Assembly: GCF_030371585.1 (NCBI RefSeq)
Contig: NZ_JAUDCE010000008.1
Direction: 5' to 3' (one strand)
Source: Megamonas hypermegale_A
Lineage (GTDB): Bacteria; Bacillota; Negativicutes; Selenomonadales; Selenomonadaceae
Length of the DNA: 64,000 nucleotides
Shown here: positions 26,020 to 35,421 of the stretch, one piece after another
Layout: each line of letters opens with the position of its first letter
Position numbering within the stretch: position 1 is the first letter of the stretch
Notes under the pieces: model-generated
What the model saw: only the letters and a program-made list of their open reading frames with translations
Told to the model about the DNA's origin: nothing
Databases searched by the model: none
Translations under genes and position numbers: made by a program

Positions 26020-26442
26020 TTAAATATTCTTTTCCATATGGATATGCGGACAATGTTCATCAAGATAAACAGCGCCGCTGGCGGTATAACCGAGCTTTTC
26101 ATAGAATTTCTGCGCCTGGCACTGTGCCGACAGCATTATTTTTGTACCGCCGAGCCGCTTGATTTCTGCTTCGACTGCCAGCATGAGTTTCTGCCCGAGA
26201 TGAAAACGGCGGTATTCTTTCAATACGGCCAGCCGTCCTATAATGTACGTACCTAAAGCCGTGTCATCGGCAAATGTCCGCAGATTGCCCACCGCTTTAC
26301 CGTCGGCATAAACGATTAAATGAAGTGCTCTTTCGTCGATATCATCAAATTCATTATGAAAGCCCTGCTCTGCTACAAAAACGGTTTGGCGAATACTTAC
26401 GGCTTCGGGCGGCAAATGATTAAAAAATTTATACGTTATCAT
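26020..26442 (-). CDS. GNAT-family N-acetyltransferase (ElaA-like)
   Basis: A 140-residue protein with the GNAT fold. AVGNLRTFADDTA is followed by the acetyl-CoA loop region GRLAVLKEYRRFHLGQKLM (R/Q-x-x-G-x-G/A type), then MLSAQCQAQKFYEKLGY and a C-terminal DEHCPHIHMEK, as in ElaA-like acetyltransferases. ATG 26442 has AGGAG five bases upstream; a further upstream in-frame start would read through the preceding terminator. The substrate is unknown. Confidence 0.88.
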   Translation of the reverse strand: MITYKFFNHLPPEAVSIRQTVFVAEQGFHNEFDDIDERALHLIVYADGKAVGNLRTFADDTALGTYIIGRLAVLKEYRRFHLGQKLMLAVEAEIKRLGGTKIMLSAQCQAQKFYEKLGYTASGAVYLDEHCPHIHMEKNI

Positions 26443-26452
26443 GTATACTCCT

Positions 26453-26489
26453 AAAAAAAGCGTTAGCCGCAAATAGCTAACGCTTTTTT
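26453..26489 (-). terminator. bidirectional-looking terminator between the SIMPL and GNAT genes
   Basis: Arms GCGTTAGC (26460-26467) and GCTAACGC (26476-26483). An A run on one side and a T run on the other would work on both strands; it ends the SIMPL gene. Confidence 0.8.
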
Positions 26490-26494
26490 ACATC

Positions 26495-27208
26495 TTAATT
26501 TATTTCAAATACAATGGAAACATTAGCTTTTACGCTGATATCGCCTGCCTGTATCGGCGAGGATGCACCTACAGCGGCGCTGTCGGCAGCTTTGGCATAC
26601 ATCATGCTGTTGAATGTTCTGGCTTCAATATAGCTGTTATTGGAGTTCACGCTCACAACGTTCACTACATTTTTACCCAGTGTCTTTGCAATGATGTCGG
26701 CTTTGCGCTTAGCATCGTTGATTGCCTGCACGAGAACTTTGTCTTTATAGCTTTGCGGGTCTTTCAGACTGAATTCTACGGAATTGACACTGTTGGCACC
26801 GGCGTTGATAGCCGTGTCAATGACATTGCCGACGATGTCGATATTATCCACCGTAACGGTAATCTGATTGGAAACGCTGTAGCCTGTGATTTCCTGTCTG
26901 CCGTTATCCTTGCGGTTGTAAAGCGGATAAAGATTGTAATTCGTTGTCTTGATATTGTCTTTCGTGATGGCAAGCGCCATGATATCCTTTTGAATTTTGT
27001 TCATGACGATAGCATTCTGCGCCGAAGCCTCTTTGGCGTCTTTAGCCGTGCTTTCAATGCTGATGTTGACAGTAGCTCTGTCCGGCATCGCCTTGATGAC
27101 GGAAGTCCCGTCGACGGAAATCGTTCTCGTTTCCTGAGCGAACGCCATACTGCATGAGATGAGCAGACAGAGAATGGTCATCAGTCCCGTGATTTTTAAT
27201 TTGCGCAT
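26495..27208 (-). CDS. SIMPL-domain (DUF541) exported protein
   Basis: A 237-residue protein with a signal peptide (LKITGLMTILCLLISCSMAFA). The SIMPL domain has the usual ISVDGTSVIKAMPDRATVNISIE start, the NNKIQK-type helix, YPLYNRKDNGRQEITGYSVSNQ, and the AINDAKRKADIIAKTLGKNV helix. Members are periplasmic or outer-envelope proteins of unclear role linked to stress. It is monocistronic, with a terminator after it. Confidence 0.92.
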   Translation of the reverse strand: MRKLKITGLMTILCLLISCSMAFAQETRTISVDGTSVIKAMPDRATVNISIESTAKDAKEASAQNAIVMNKIQKDIMALAITKDNIKTTNYNLYPLYNRKDNGRQEITGYSVSNQITVTVDNIDIVGNVIDTAINAGANSVNSVEFSLKDPQSYKDKVLVQAINDAKRKADIIAKTLGKNVVNVVSVNSNNSYIEARTFNSMMYAKAADSAAVGASSPIQAGDISVKANVSIVFEIN

Positions 27209-27263
27209 GTAGATACACCTCTTTCATTGAAATTTATTGCCTATTGCGCTATAAAACAGGTTT

Positions 27264-28370
27264 TTATACGTTAAAGCGGAAATGCGTTACGTCGCCGTCC
27301 TGCATAACGTAATCCTTGCCTTCTACGCGAACCTGGCCTTTTTCACGTGCCGCCGCCACGCTGCCTGCCGCAACAAGGTCGTCGTACGATACGATTTCAG
27401 CACGGATAAAGCCGCGTTCGATATCGGAGTGGATTTTGCCTGCCGCCTGCGGTGCTTTCGTGCCGATTTTAATCGTCCAGGCACGGCATTCATCTTCGCC
27501 TGCCGTAAGGAAAGTCATAAGGCCGAGCAGTCTGAATGCCGCCTTGATGAGTTTATTCAAGCCGGATTCTTCCAGACCCAAATCAGCCAGAAATTCTTTG
27601 GCTTCATCTTCGTCCAGTTCGGCGATTTCCGATTCAACTCTGGCGGAAATCGCTACAACAACGGCATTTTCCTTAGCGGCGTATTCTTTTACCATTGCCA
27701 CGTATTTATTTTCCGTATCGGCCGTTGCCGCTTCATCTTCGCCGACGTTGGCCACGTATAAAGTCGGTTTCAAGGTTAAAAGATTTAAATCCTTAATCAG
27801 TGCCAGCTCGTCCTCGTCAAGACCTGCCTGGCGGGCCGGTACGGCTTCTTCGATGACTTTCTTCACTTTTTCGAGCACAGCTTCTTCAGCGCGCGCTTCC
27901 TTACTGCCGCTTTTTGCCATACGGACTACGCGGTCAAGGCGTTTTTCCACGCTTTCCAGGTCAGCAAGGCACAGTTCCGTATTGATTATTTCTATATCGC
28001 GTATCGGGTCTACACTGCCTTCGACATGAGTGATGTCGCCGCTTTCAAAGCAGCGCACAACGTGAGCGACGGCATCCACCTGACGGATATGCGACAGGAA
28101 TTTATTGCCGAGACCTTCGCCTTGTGATGCGCCTTTTACGAGCCCTGCGATATCGACAAAGCTTACGCTTGCCGGAGTCGTTTTCTTGGAATTATACATT
28201 TCATGCAGAACTTTCAAGCGGTTATCCGGCACATCAACGACACCGACGTTCGGTTCGATTGTGCAGAACGGATAGTTCGCCGCTTCTGCGCCTGCTTTCG
28301 TAATAGCATTAAACAGTGTGGATTTGCCGACGTTCGGCAGTCCCACGATACCAACTTCTAAATTACTCAA
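27264..28370 (-). CDS. ychF: redox-regulated ATPase YchF (Obg family)
   Basis: A 368-residue translation-associated ATPase/GTPase. G1 is GLPNVGKSTLFNA near the N-terminus with GAEAANYPFCTIEPN as switch I. G3 is DIAGLVKGASQGEGLGNKF. The coiled-coil insert starts about residue 120. The C-terminal TGS-like domain ends VRVEGKDYVMQDGDVTHF. All family blocks are intact and the length is normal. Confidence 0.97.
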   Translation of the reverse strand: MSNLEVGIVGLPNVGKSTLFNAITKAGAEAANYPFCTIEPNVGVVDVPDNRLKVLHEMYNSKKTTPASVSFVDIAGLVKGASQGEGLGNKFLSHIRQVDAVAHVVRCFESGDITHVEGSVDPIRDIEIINTELCLADLESVEKRLDRVVRMAKSGSKEARAEEAVLEKVKKVIEEAVPARQAGLDEDELALIKDLNLLTLKPTLYVANVGEDEAATADTENKYVAMVKEYAAKENAVVVAISARVESEIAELDEDEAKEFLADLGLEESGLNKLIKAAFRLLGLMTFLTAGEDECRAWTIKIGTKAPQAAGKIHSDIERGFIRAEIVSYDDLVAAGSVAAAREKGQVRVEGKDYVMQDGDVTHFRFNV

Positions 28371-28423
28371 AGTTTATTCACCCTATCTTTATTTAGTATA
28401 CCTTATAATTATAACCGATTATC

Positions 28424-30397
28424 TCATTGTTGCAACATGTTGCCGTCAATTATCGTGCCGTATTTGCCGAGCCACCAGGAAACGGCGCGGACGGCATTGA
28501 TATAATCTTCCAGCTGTGCTTTGTCCGGCAGGATTTCTTTGCCGAAAAACTGCGGTTTATCCGTCAACTCATCCGTATTGCCGATAGCGTCGGCTGTTAT
28601 CCAGAAACCGTAGTTTTCACCGATTTTATTTTCAAATAAGGATTTTCCCACGCTGTAATACGTGAAATCACGCGGCGCTATCAGTTCAATCAAAGTCGGC
28701 ATGATATCAATATGACTGCCGGCGCAATCTTGCGGCAGCATGTTTTTATCTATGCCTCTGCCCGTAATGATGAGCGGCACTGTATAGCGCTCGTACATGG
28801 ACGGTACTTTGTCGATATTGTAACGGTCTGCATGGTCGCCGACAAAAACAAATAAGCTGTCCGGATATTTTGCCTTTACTTTGGCGATAAATTCACCCGC
28901 CGCTTTGTCCGCATACCAGAAATGGCCGAGCTCTTTTATCAACTCCTGATTATTGCGCTCATTTTCCGGCAGGGCATTTTTCACAGCTTCGGCATCAAAG
29001 CCCTTAGCGGCTAAATCAATGTTGAACGGTGAATGATTGGACGTATTTAAAATTATATTAAACGACGGCTTGTTCTCATCAATATTATCAAATACCGCCT
29101 GATACAGATATTCATCATCCGCGCCCCAGACGCTGCCCACGGCATTTTCGGCAATATTGCCGCGGCTGTAGAAACGGTCAAATCCCTGCGCCAGACAGAA
29201 TTCCTGAATATTTTCCCACGTAGCAGGACCGGAATACCAAAAGCCCGTTTCATAGCCGAGCTGTTTCATCTGCGGAGCCGTTGCCGTAAGGTACGGTTTC
29301 GCCAGAGCTTCCGGCATTGTCGTCAGATACAGATTGGAATTGGCAAGACCCGTAACCATCGTCATGAGCGCGCCGACAGTGCTTGAGCCGCTCGGCAGCA
29401 TATGCGATGTGTAAATTGTATCGTCTTGCGCAATAATATTTCTCATACTGTCAGCAATATGCAAATCGGCATATTTGTCAAGCAGCGGCCAGTTGGCGTA
29501 ACTTTCCGAAACAATGACGAATATGTGCTGCGGTTTGGCGATTTTTTCTCCCTGAGCTGACTTAGCCAGATAAACGCTCAAATCATTTCCGCCGTCTTTG
29601 CCCGTCAGCCTTCCCGTGAGATTTTCCACATCCTGCGCCGTAAAACTGAGCCCGTTGCAGGCTTCCATGCGCATCTGATTGGCATAGGCGCGGTAAATCG
29701 CCTGATAGTCGTCGAGAATGCTTTCATTTAAAAACGTATCGTTCGTAATACCGGCATTTTCCCAGTTGACACCGGTCCGCCAGCTCCAGCCGCCCCCATA
29801 CAGGGACAATGTGCCTACGACATACGTGCACAGAACGAGCACAGCCGTCTGCACACGGAAGGACAGACCGCGCCATAATTTGAAGCCGATTGAGCGGCTC
29901 AGCCACTTGTTGAACACACACGTTATGGCGAAACTGAGCAGAATTACCAGCGCCAGTTTTGCAGGCAGCTGAAATTCATCGACCAGCGACATAAACAGCG
30001 CATACATATCCTCGTGCAGCGCCGTGAACAGCATTTGATTGAAACCGCTGTGAAACTGCTGATAAAACGGAAAACGGGCGACAAACAGCAGCGTCGTTAC
30101 AAAAACGGCACTATACGCACAGATATAGCGGAAATATTTCAGACGGTGACATATATTTTCGGCAATAATTCCAACGAGCATAAACAGCGTAATGCCGCCC
30201 GCCGTCTGCAAACTGAGCTTGGCACCGCTAAAAATTGCCGTGCAGACAGTGCTGAAATCACAGCCTGCCGCCAGATATTCCGTCATGCCAGCCATAAACA
30301 ATATACGATATAAACAGAGTAATAACCAAAAAAATAAAAATGTTTTCAGTATTTTTTCTAAATTACGATTTAAACCGGAAAAAACACTCTTCATCAA
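28424..30397 (-). CDS. LtaS-like membrane sulfatase / phosphoglycerol transferase
   Basis: A 657-residue protein with five N-terminal transmembrane helices (to about residue 225) and an extracellular sulfatase-fold domain. That domain has HIFVIVSESYANWPL (metal Glu), MLPSGSSTVGALMTMVTG (catalytic Thr context), FVFVGDHADRY (metal Asp/His) and GSHIDIMPTLIELI. This is the lipoteichoic acid synthase / OpgB-like family. If the host is a diderm it may instead decorate another envelope polymer. ATG 30397 is the first in-frame start. Confidence 0.87.
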   Translation of the reverse strand: MMKSVFSGLNRNLEKILKTFLFFWLLLCLYRILFMAGMTEYLAAGCDFSTVCTAIFSGAKLSLQTAGGITLFMLVGIIAENICHRLKYFRYICAYSAVFVTTLLFVARFPFYQQFHSGFNQMLFTALHEDMYALFMSLVDEFQLPAKLALVILLSFAITCVFNKWLSRSIGFKLWRGLSFRVQTAVLVLCTYVVGTLSLYGGGWSWRTGVNWENAGITNDTFLNESILDDYQAIYRAYANQMRMEACNGLSFTAQDVENLTGRLTGKDGGNDLSVYLAKSAQGEKIAKPQHIFVIVSESYANWPLLDKYADLHIADSMRNIIAQDDTIYTSHMLPSGSSTVGALMTMVTGLANSNLYLTTMPEALAKPYLTATAPQMKQLGYETGFWYSGPATWENIQEFCLAQGFDRFYSRGNIAENAVGSVWGADDEYLYQAVFDNIDENKPSFNIILNTSNHSPFNIDLAAKGFDAEAVKNALPENERNNQELIKELGHFWYADKAAGEFIAKVKAKYPDSLFVFVGDHADRYNIDKVPSMYERYTVPLIITGRGIDKNMLPQDCAGSHIDIMPTLIELIAPRDFTYYSVGKSLFENKIGENYGFWITADAIGNTDELTDKPQFFGKEILPDKAQLEDYINAVRAVSWWLGKYGTIIDGNMLQQ

Positions 30398-30467
30398 AGA
30401 AATGTCCCTCTTTCGTTGTTTATTGAATTTTTCTCTATTATAACAAAAAAGACTGATAAGATAAATA

Positions 30468-30499
30468 AAAAACGGTATAACTCAATGCTATACCGTTTC
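30468..30499 (-). terminator. rho-independent terminator
   Basis: Arms AAACGGTATA (30470-30479) and TATACCGTTT (30489-30498), with a T-rich run on the minus strand below 30470. It ends the exported-protein gene. Confidence 0.75.
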
Positions 30500-30506
30500 A
30501 ATTATT

Positions 30507-31580
30507 TTATTCGTTTGCAACTGCTTCCAGAACGTTTTCCGCTACCGTTAAGTTCGTTTCTTCATCCGCTTCACCGATTTTTTCCACCGGCTTCGGCGGT
30601 TCTACTGCGCTGTCTTTTACCTCCTGCGGCACCGGCTGCACTGTAGCTTTATTGAAATTGCTCAGATTTATGTCCATGGTGAATTTACTGCGTTCGAGAT
30701 AATTTTTAATGATATTGCGGACAGTCGCTCCATTGTCCGGCGTATCCGTTATGGATAATTCCTTATCGGAGATACTGCTCAGAACTTCCGAGCCGAACTG
30801 CTGCACCAACGGCGATAAATCGGATTTTAAGGATGTTATCACCATGTTTTCCCGGTCAACCGTAATTTCGTACGTAAGTTCACGCGGTTTAAGCAACGCC
30901 GCCTTCAGTTTCGGATTTTCCTCCAGCTTCTGCGATACTGCAGCGACTTGCGCCATTTCCTTTTCATTCAGGTTTGTGAGATTTAAAGCTTCATTTAATT
31001 TTTCCTCATCAAGTATCGGTTTTTTATATGTTACATAGACTTTCGCCGTCTTGTCATCGACATCATACATGAAGATGTTCTTTACATCGTCGGCAACATC
31101 GTTAATACTTTTCTGCGTGCGTTCAGCATAATCGGCAACAAAATTTTCCGGCAGGCTGACGGACTGCACATACCACTGGTCGGAATTGATTTTCGGTGAA
31201 ACGTTCGCCGCTGCGCCTTTCGGGTCGGCCTGTGTCTTGAAATACTGTTTGTAGACATTGCCTTCAAGTTCTGAATAATACTGCGTCTGCGCTTCAAATG
31301 TCGTGTCGATTATCCATAAATCGAGCGCCAGCGACATATCGCCGCTTGTCAAAACGGGATAAGCGTAGCTGCCGTTTAAATCAATACTGCAATCAGCCAG
31401 CGGCCCCGTCATGGACAGGTTTATACTGTAAGCTGCGTTTTGCGCCTCGACTGTATTTTTCGTCGCCTGCTGCAAGAAGCTGACTGCTTCCGTTTTGGCA
31501 TTAGCGGCAAAAGCTACGCTGTAAAGGCATAGTGTAAGAATAATACTGCATATTAAGGTAAAAATAGATTTGATTTTCAT
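30507..31580 (-). CDS. exported protein of unknown function (DUF6612/LolA-like pattern)
   Basis: A 357-residue protein with a signal peptide (KIKSIFTLICSIILTLCLYSVAFA). The mature part alternates strands and helices: AAYSINLSMTGPLADCSIDLNG, LDLWIIDTTFEAQ, LTYEITVDRENMVITSLKSD. This repeated β-sheet style recalls outer-membrane lipoprotein carrier-like or DUF6612 proteins that sample membrane lipids or peptides. A proline/glutamate-rich tail follows (EPPKPVEKIGEADEETN). I do not recognise a precise family. It is monocistronic, with a terminator after it. Confidence 0.72.
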   Translation of the reverse strand: MKIKSIFTLICSIILTLCLYSVAFAANAKTEAVSFLQQATKNTVEAQNAAYSINLSMTGPLADCSIDLNGSYAYPVLTSGDMSLALDLWIIDTTFEAQTQYYSELEGNVYKQYFKTQADPKGAAANVSPKINSDQWYVQSVSLPENFVADYAERTQKSINDVADDVKNIFMYDVDDKTAKVYVTYKKPILDEEKLNEALNLTNLNEKEMAQVAAVSQKLEENPKLKAALLKPRELTYEITVDRENMVITSLKSDLSPLVQQFGSEVLSSISDKELSITDTPDNGATVRNIIKNYLERSKFTMDINLSNFNKATVQPVPQEVKDSAVEPPKPVEKIGEADEETNLTVAENVLEAVANE

Positions 31581-31633
31581 GGCAACTCGCCCCCTATATT
31601 ATATTTACCTTAATTATACCACAACTGAAACAG

Positions 31634-31667
31634 AAAAGCTCATTCCCGCTTAGAGAATGAGCTTTTT
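31634..31667 (-). terminator. terminator after the lipid kinase gene
   Basis: Arms AAAAGCTCATTC (31634-31645) and GAATGAGCTTTT (31655-31666). It is symmetric in A/T tracts, so it could serve either strand. Confidence 0.8.
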
Positions 31668-31668
31668 A

Positions 31669-32550
31669 TCAGAGCCGAAACATTTTCAGTTTGTTGGAAA
31701 CGGTCTGCACTGTAAGCGGCAGACACGGACCGAGTTCACCGTCGAGGTCGCTTTCCACTTTGTCAGGGCAGGTGAATTTAAAACACGCTGCCTGTTTATG
31801 AATGATATTCTTATTGCCGAGCACATTTTTTCCAGCAATAATATCCGTTGCTATCTTCATAAGCTCCGGCAGTGAACAGTGCCGAAGCAGTATCATATCC
31901 AGTTTTCCGTCGTCGATTTTGGCATCGGCGATATTTTTAAAACTGGCAACAACCGGTGAATTGATTACGATGAAGAAGAATATTTTTTCTTGAAAAATCT
32001 CTCCGTCAGCTTCAATCGTAAAATCAAGCGGTCTAAAACGCGGCAGTTCACCGATACCGCGCACATAATAGGCAAGCTTGCCGAAAGTATTTTTCAGGCG
32101 CGTATCAACTTCATGCGCCACACTCGTCATCATGCCGGCGCTCGCCACGTTGATGAAATACTCATCGCCGACAGAACCGACATCGACGTACTGTGCCTTG
32201 CCGACACAGATATTTTCAATATATTGGTCAAAATTGTCTTCAATTACGAGATACGAAGCAAAATCATTCGATGTACCGCTCGGAATTATGCCGACGGGAA
32301 TGTCCAAATTTTCTTTTAACATCATATTAATTATCTTATGCAGCGTTCCGTCTCCTCCAGCAGCGATAACGCCGTCAGCGTTCAGTTCGTGTATGCAGGC
32401 GGCAAAAAACGGGTCGTAACTTTCTTTTTTCGTACGATACGGAATGACTATACAGTCACGACTTTGAAACCGGTTGATAATATCGTCGAGTTTCTTTTTG
32501 AACATTGCATCGCCGGAAACGGGATTATAAGCTAAAAGAAATTTTTTCAT
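31669..32550 (-). CDS. YegS/BmrU-family lipid kinase (diacylglycerol kinase-like)
   Basis: A 293-residue kinase. NPVSGDAMFKKKLDDI occurs near the N-terminus, the catalytic nucleotide loop is AAGGDGTLHKIINM, and GIIPSGTSNDFA follows. A C-terminal β-sandwich (FNITI-like strands, KVESDLDGELGP) carries the Asp/Glu typical of DgkB. It phosphorylates diacylglycerol or a related lipid at the membrane. It is 12 bp from the flippase gene upstream. Confidence 0.92.
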   Translation of the reverse strand: MKKFLLAYNPVSGDAMFKKKLDDIINRFQSRDCIVIPYRTKKESYDPFFAACIHELNADGVIAAGGDGTLHKIINMMLKENLDIPVGIIPSGTSNDFASYLVIEDNFDQYIENICVGKAQYVDVGSVGDEYFINVASAGMMTSVAHEVDTRLKNTFGKLAYYVRGIGELPRFRPLDFTIEADGEIFQEKIFFFIVINSPVVASFKNIADAKIDDGKLDMILLRHCSLPELMKIATDIIAGKNVLGNKNIIHKQAACFKFTCPDKVESDLDGELGPCLPLTVQTVSNKLKMFRL

Positions 32551-32562
32551 TTTACCTCCTGA

Positions 32563-34218
32563 TTAATGTTTCAAAATACCTATTTTCTTAAACAAACGTA
32601 TGCTCGGCGCGCCAATCATCGGAATGCGCTCGATATCACTTTCCATGATGCCGCCGACTAAAATGAGCACTACAATATAAACGGCCATGCCGACAAACAG
32701 CGAACCGAATGTCGCCAGCGCATTGCTGCCGAGTTCAAACAATAGAAATTCATAGCCGAAATGAATTACGCCCGCCATGATGGCTGCGGCGCCGATTGTC
32801 TTCAAGAGCTGACCGATTTCCATTTTATAGTTGATATATTTGTACAGGAAATACAGATTGATTACAGCTGCAATACCGATATCGGCAACGGTTGCCCATG
32901 CCGCCCCCATGATGCCGAGCGACGGCTGAGCTGTCAGTGTCCAGTTTAAAATGACTTTAGCCACGGCGGCGATAACCATGTTTATCATCGGGATTGTCGG
33001 ATGACCGAGCCCCTGCAGTACGCCCGTCGTAACCTGATGAATACCTAACAGAACAATGCTGAAGGAAGAAACCCAAACGGCCGGTCCTGCTCCCGGTGCA
33101 TTATAGATTAAGGAAGAAATCGGCACGGCGAGCATTAAAACGGTTACGAACGCCGGAAAACAGATAAAGTTGGAAATGCGCATAGCCGCCGCTGTCTGAG
33201 CGAAACAGCGCTGATTGTCCCGCAAAGTACGCGCTTCGGAAATTGCCGGCACAATGCTGACGGCAAGCGAGGCTGTAAGTATCGTCGACAGATTGACGAG
33301 CGGAACGGCCATACCGGTAAGATACCCGAACAGCTCCGTCGCCTCATGTACGGAATACCCCGCTACTTCCAAGCGGGACGGAACGATAATAAGGTCGAGG
33401 TTCGATACGATAGGTAGCATGATGCTGGCAGCCGAAACAGGCAGCGCCAATACGAAAATGCGGCGGATAATCTTCCAGACGGACGACGTTGAGGGGTCAG
33501 CGACCGGTTTTAATTCATTGCCGTACGTTTTGACGATATCCCTGTCCAGTTTCCAATGGAAATAAACGAGTACGATAACGCCCGTTACCGCACCGGCGAG
33601 CGCACCGAGCGAAGCACCGGCTGCGGCGTATTCCAGTCCCCACGGCAAAAGCAGCTGCGCGAACAAAATCATCGTGATTACGCGGAATATCTGTTCAACA
33701 ATCTGAGAAACGGCTGTCGGCGTCATGCGCTGCCAGCCTTGCAGATAACCGCGCGAACTCGCCAGTATTGTAACGAAGAAAACGGCCGGCGCCAATGCTA
33801 TAATGGAGTAGTAAGCACGCGGGTCGCGGACGAACTGCCAGTCAATCAGCCATTGAGCCCCGAAATAGGTGAGCAGACTGAAAAACAATCCTGTGCAGAA
33901 CATAAAGCACATGGATATGCGGAAAATACGCTTGGCACCGAGAATATCATTGAGCGCGACACGCTCCGCCGTTATTATCGAGATAGCGACAGGCACACCG
34001 GCGGAAGATACCGTCAGCGCCAGAAAATAAATAGGAAAGGCCATCTGGTAAAGGCCGATACCTTCCCCGCCGAGTACACGGGATACGAAAATCCAGTTGA
34101 GCGAGCCGATTACTTTTACCACCAGACTGGCTACGGTGAGAATAAACGTTCCCTTCAGAAAACTTTCGGCTTTATGCGATTTTTTTGAAGAATTTTCTTG
34201 TGCGTTAATGGAAAACAC
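32563..34218 (-). CDS. SpoVB/MurJ-like polysaccharide flippase (MOP superfamily)
   Basis: A 551-residue protein with about 14 transmembrane helices. The start SFLKGTFILTVASLVVKVIG and the following FVSRVLGGEGIGLYQMAFP are typical of SpoVB/YtgP-type lipid-linked oligosaccharide flippases. The C-terminus has two further hydrophobic hairpins. It may export a cell-wall or polysaccharide precursor. SpoVB itself is sporulation-linked in Bacillus, but many non-sporulating Firmicutes keep paralogues. It probably shares a transcript with the lipid kinase. Confidence 0.9.
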   Translation of the reverse strand: MFSINAQENSSKKSHKAESFLKGTFILTVASLVVKVIGSLNWIFVSRVLGGEGIGLYQMAFPIYFLALTVSSAGVPVAISIITAERVALNDILGAKRIFRISMCFMFCTGLFFSLLTYFGAQWLIDWQFVRDPRAYYSIIALAPAVFFVTILASSRGYLQGWQRMTPTAVSQIVEQIFRVITMILFAQLLLPWGLEYAAAGASLGALAGAVTGVIVLVYFHWKLDRDIVKTYGNELKPVADPSTSSVWKIIRRIFVLALPVSAASIMLPIVSNLDLIIVPSRLEVAGYSVHEATELFGYLTGMAVPLVNLSTILTASLAVSIVPAISEARTLRDNQRCFAQTAAAMRISNFICFPAFVTVLMLAVPISSLIYNAPGAGPAVWVSSFSIVLLGIHQVTTGVLQGLGHPTIPMINMVIAAVAKVILNWTLTAQPSLGIMGAAWATVADIGIAAVINLYFLYKYINYKMEIGQLLKTIGAAAIMAGVIHFGYEFLLFELGSNALATFGSLFVGMAVYIVVLILVGGIMESDIERIPMIGAPSIRLFKKIGILKH

Positions 34219-34280
34219 CTGCTTTAAAACATCATTTTCTTTTGATTAAAAAGACTGTATAATAATAAATACAGGCTTAG

Positions 34281-34304
34281 ATAATTTTCATACTAGAAAA
34301 TTAT
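34281..34304. repeat. short inverted repeat in the intergenic region
   Basis: ATAATTTTC (34281-34289) and GAAAATTAT (34296-34304) around six bases, in the divergent intergenic region between the flippase gene and the HIT-like gene. It may be an operator; no T run follows. Confidence 0.4.
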
Positions 34305-34379
34305 AGCATTTATCGCTTAACTATGCTAGTATTTTGTTAGCACACACCAGAGCATGAACTTCACAGAAAGGAAATCCGT

Positions 34380-35153
34380 ATGGAATACAACTATCTTGGC
34401 TTTAACATTGACATCGGGCGCACTAAACCGGAAAACATCGTACATAGAGATGCCGCCTGCCCGTTCTGCGATGTTGCCAGTTTGACTAATATTATTGATG
34501 TGCAGGACGATATGATACTTCTGGAAAATAAATATCAGGTTCTGCAGGATGCGTATCAGCTGCTCATCATTGAAGGCAGTCAGTGCGATGCCGACATTCC
34601 CGATTACTCACTGGAGCACATGTGCGCTTTGATGCGCTTTTCCCTGAAGCACTGGCTCAAGGTAATCGACAGCAAAAAATACAAGACGGTGCTGTTCTTT
34701 AAAAATCACGGACCGCTCTCGGGCGGAACGATGCGCCATCCGCATATGCAGATTGTCGGACTGAAAAATCTCAGCGCGAAAAACATGTGGGATAAACGCC
34801 AGTTTGAAGGCACGCAAATCGCCCGTGAAAATAACGTGATAATGAATTTGTCCACCAAACCGCGCGTCGGTTTCACGGAAATCAACGTAATCATGCAGGG
34901 TCTTGACGATATCGACATCATGGCAAAATATCTGCAAATGGGCGTCGACTACATCATGCACCATTTCAATGCCAACTGCAAAAGCTACAATCTGTTCTTC
35001 TATCTGGTCGACGGCACTATTTACGCCAAAATTATGCCGCGCTTTGCCACCTCGCCGCTGTTCATCGGCTACAATATCGAACTTGTTCCGAACAATCTGG
35101 CGCAAACGGCAGAGCATATAAAAGAATTATATTTCACCGAAAAAAATGACTAG
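34380..35153 (+). CDS. HIT-like / DUF4931 protein (GalT-related fold)
   Basis: A 257-residue protein. A CPFC zinc-like pair appears near residue 24, and GGTMRHPHMQIVGL gives the HxHxQ-type histidine motif of the HIT/GalT nucleotidyl-transferase-hydrolase superfamily at about residue 120. The rest matches the DUF4931 pattern. Likely nucleotide-phosphate chemistry; the substrate is unknown. ATG 34380 has GAAAGGAAA upstream. Its stop codon lies inside the stem of the following terminator. Confidence 0.82.
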   Translation: MEYNYLGFNIDIGRTKPENIVHRDAACPFCDVASLTNIIDVQDDMILLENKYQVLQDAYQLLIIEGSQCDADIPDYSLEHMCALMRFSLKHWLKVIDSKKYKTVLFFKNHGPLSGGTMRHPHMQIVGLKNLSAKNMWDKRQFEGTQIARENNVIMNLSTKPRVGFTEINVIMQGLDDIDIMAKYLQMGVDYIMHHFNANCKSYNLFFYLVDGTIYAKIMPRFATSPLFIGYNIELVPNNLAQTAEHIKELYFTEKND

Positions 35154-35177
35154 GCATTTCCGCATAGTCATTTTTTA
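35142..35177 (+). terminator. terminator after the HIT-like gene
   Basis: AAAAATGACTA (35142-35152) pairs with TAGTCATTTTT (35165-35175), then a T run. Confidence 0.8.
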
Positions 35178-35185
35178 TATGTTTA

Positions 35186-35314
35186 ACATATTGTGTTAAT
35201 AAAACATTGAGCCTTTAGCCAGCAGTATAATAGTTTATATTTAGTGAGGTTAAGTGCCAGCATCGAACGAATATAAACTATTATACTGCTTTTGGAAATC
35301 AATTGGCACAACAG
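35186..35314 (+). mobile_element. nested-palindrome element, copy C (MITE-like, 9 bp flanking direct repeat)
   Basis: The core 35221-35290 is the same 70 bp palindrome as copies A and B. The outer arms are TTGTGTTAAT (35191-35200) and ATTGGCACAA (35302-35311). A perfect 9 bp direct repeat ATATGTTTA flanks the element (35177-35185 and 35315-35323), a clear target-site duplication. It lies between the HIT-like gene terminator and prfC. Confidence 0.9.
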
Positions 35315-35421
35315 ATATGTTTATTTTTCATCTGCCTTCCAATAAGAAATAAGAAAAATGAACACAAAAATTTTAAATTATGATAGAATAGAACAGATGT
35401 TATAAAATAGGAGGATTTACA

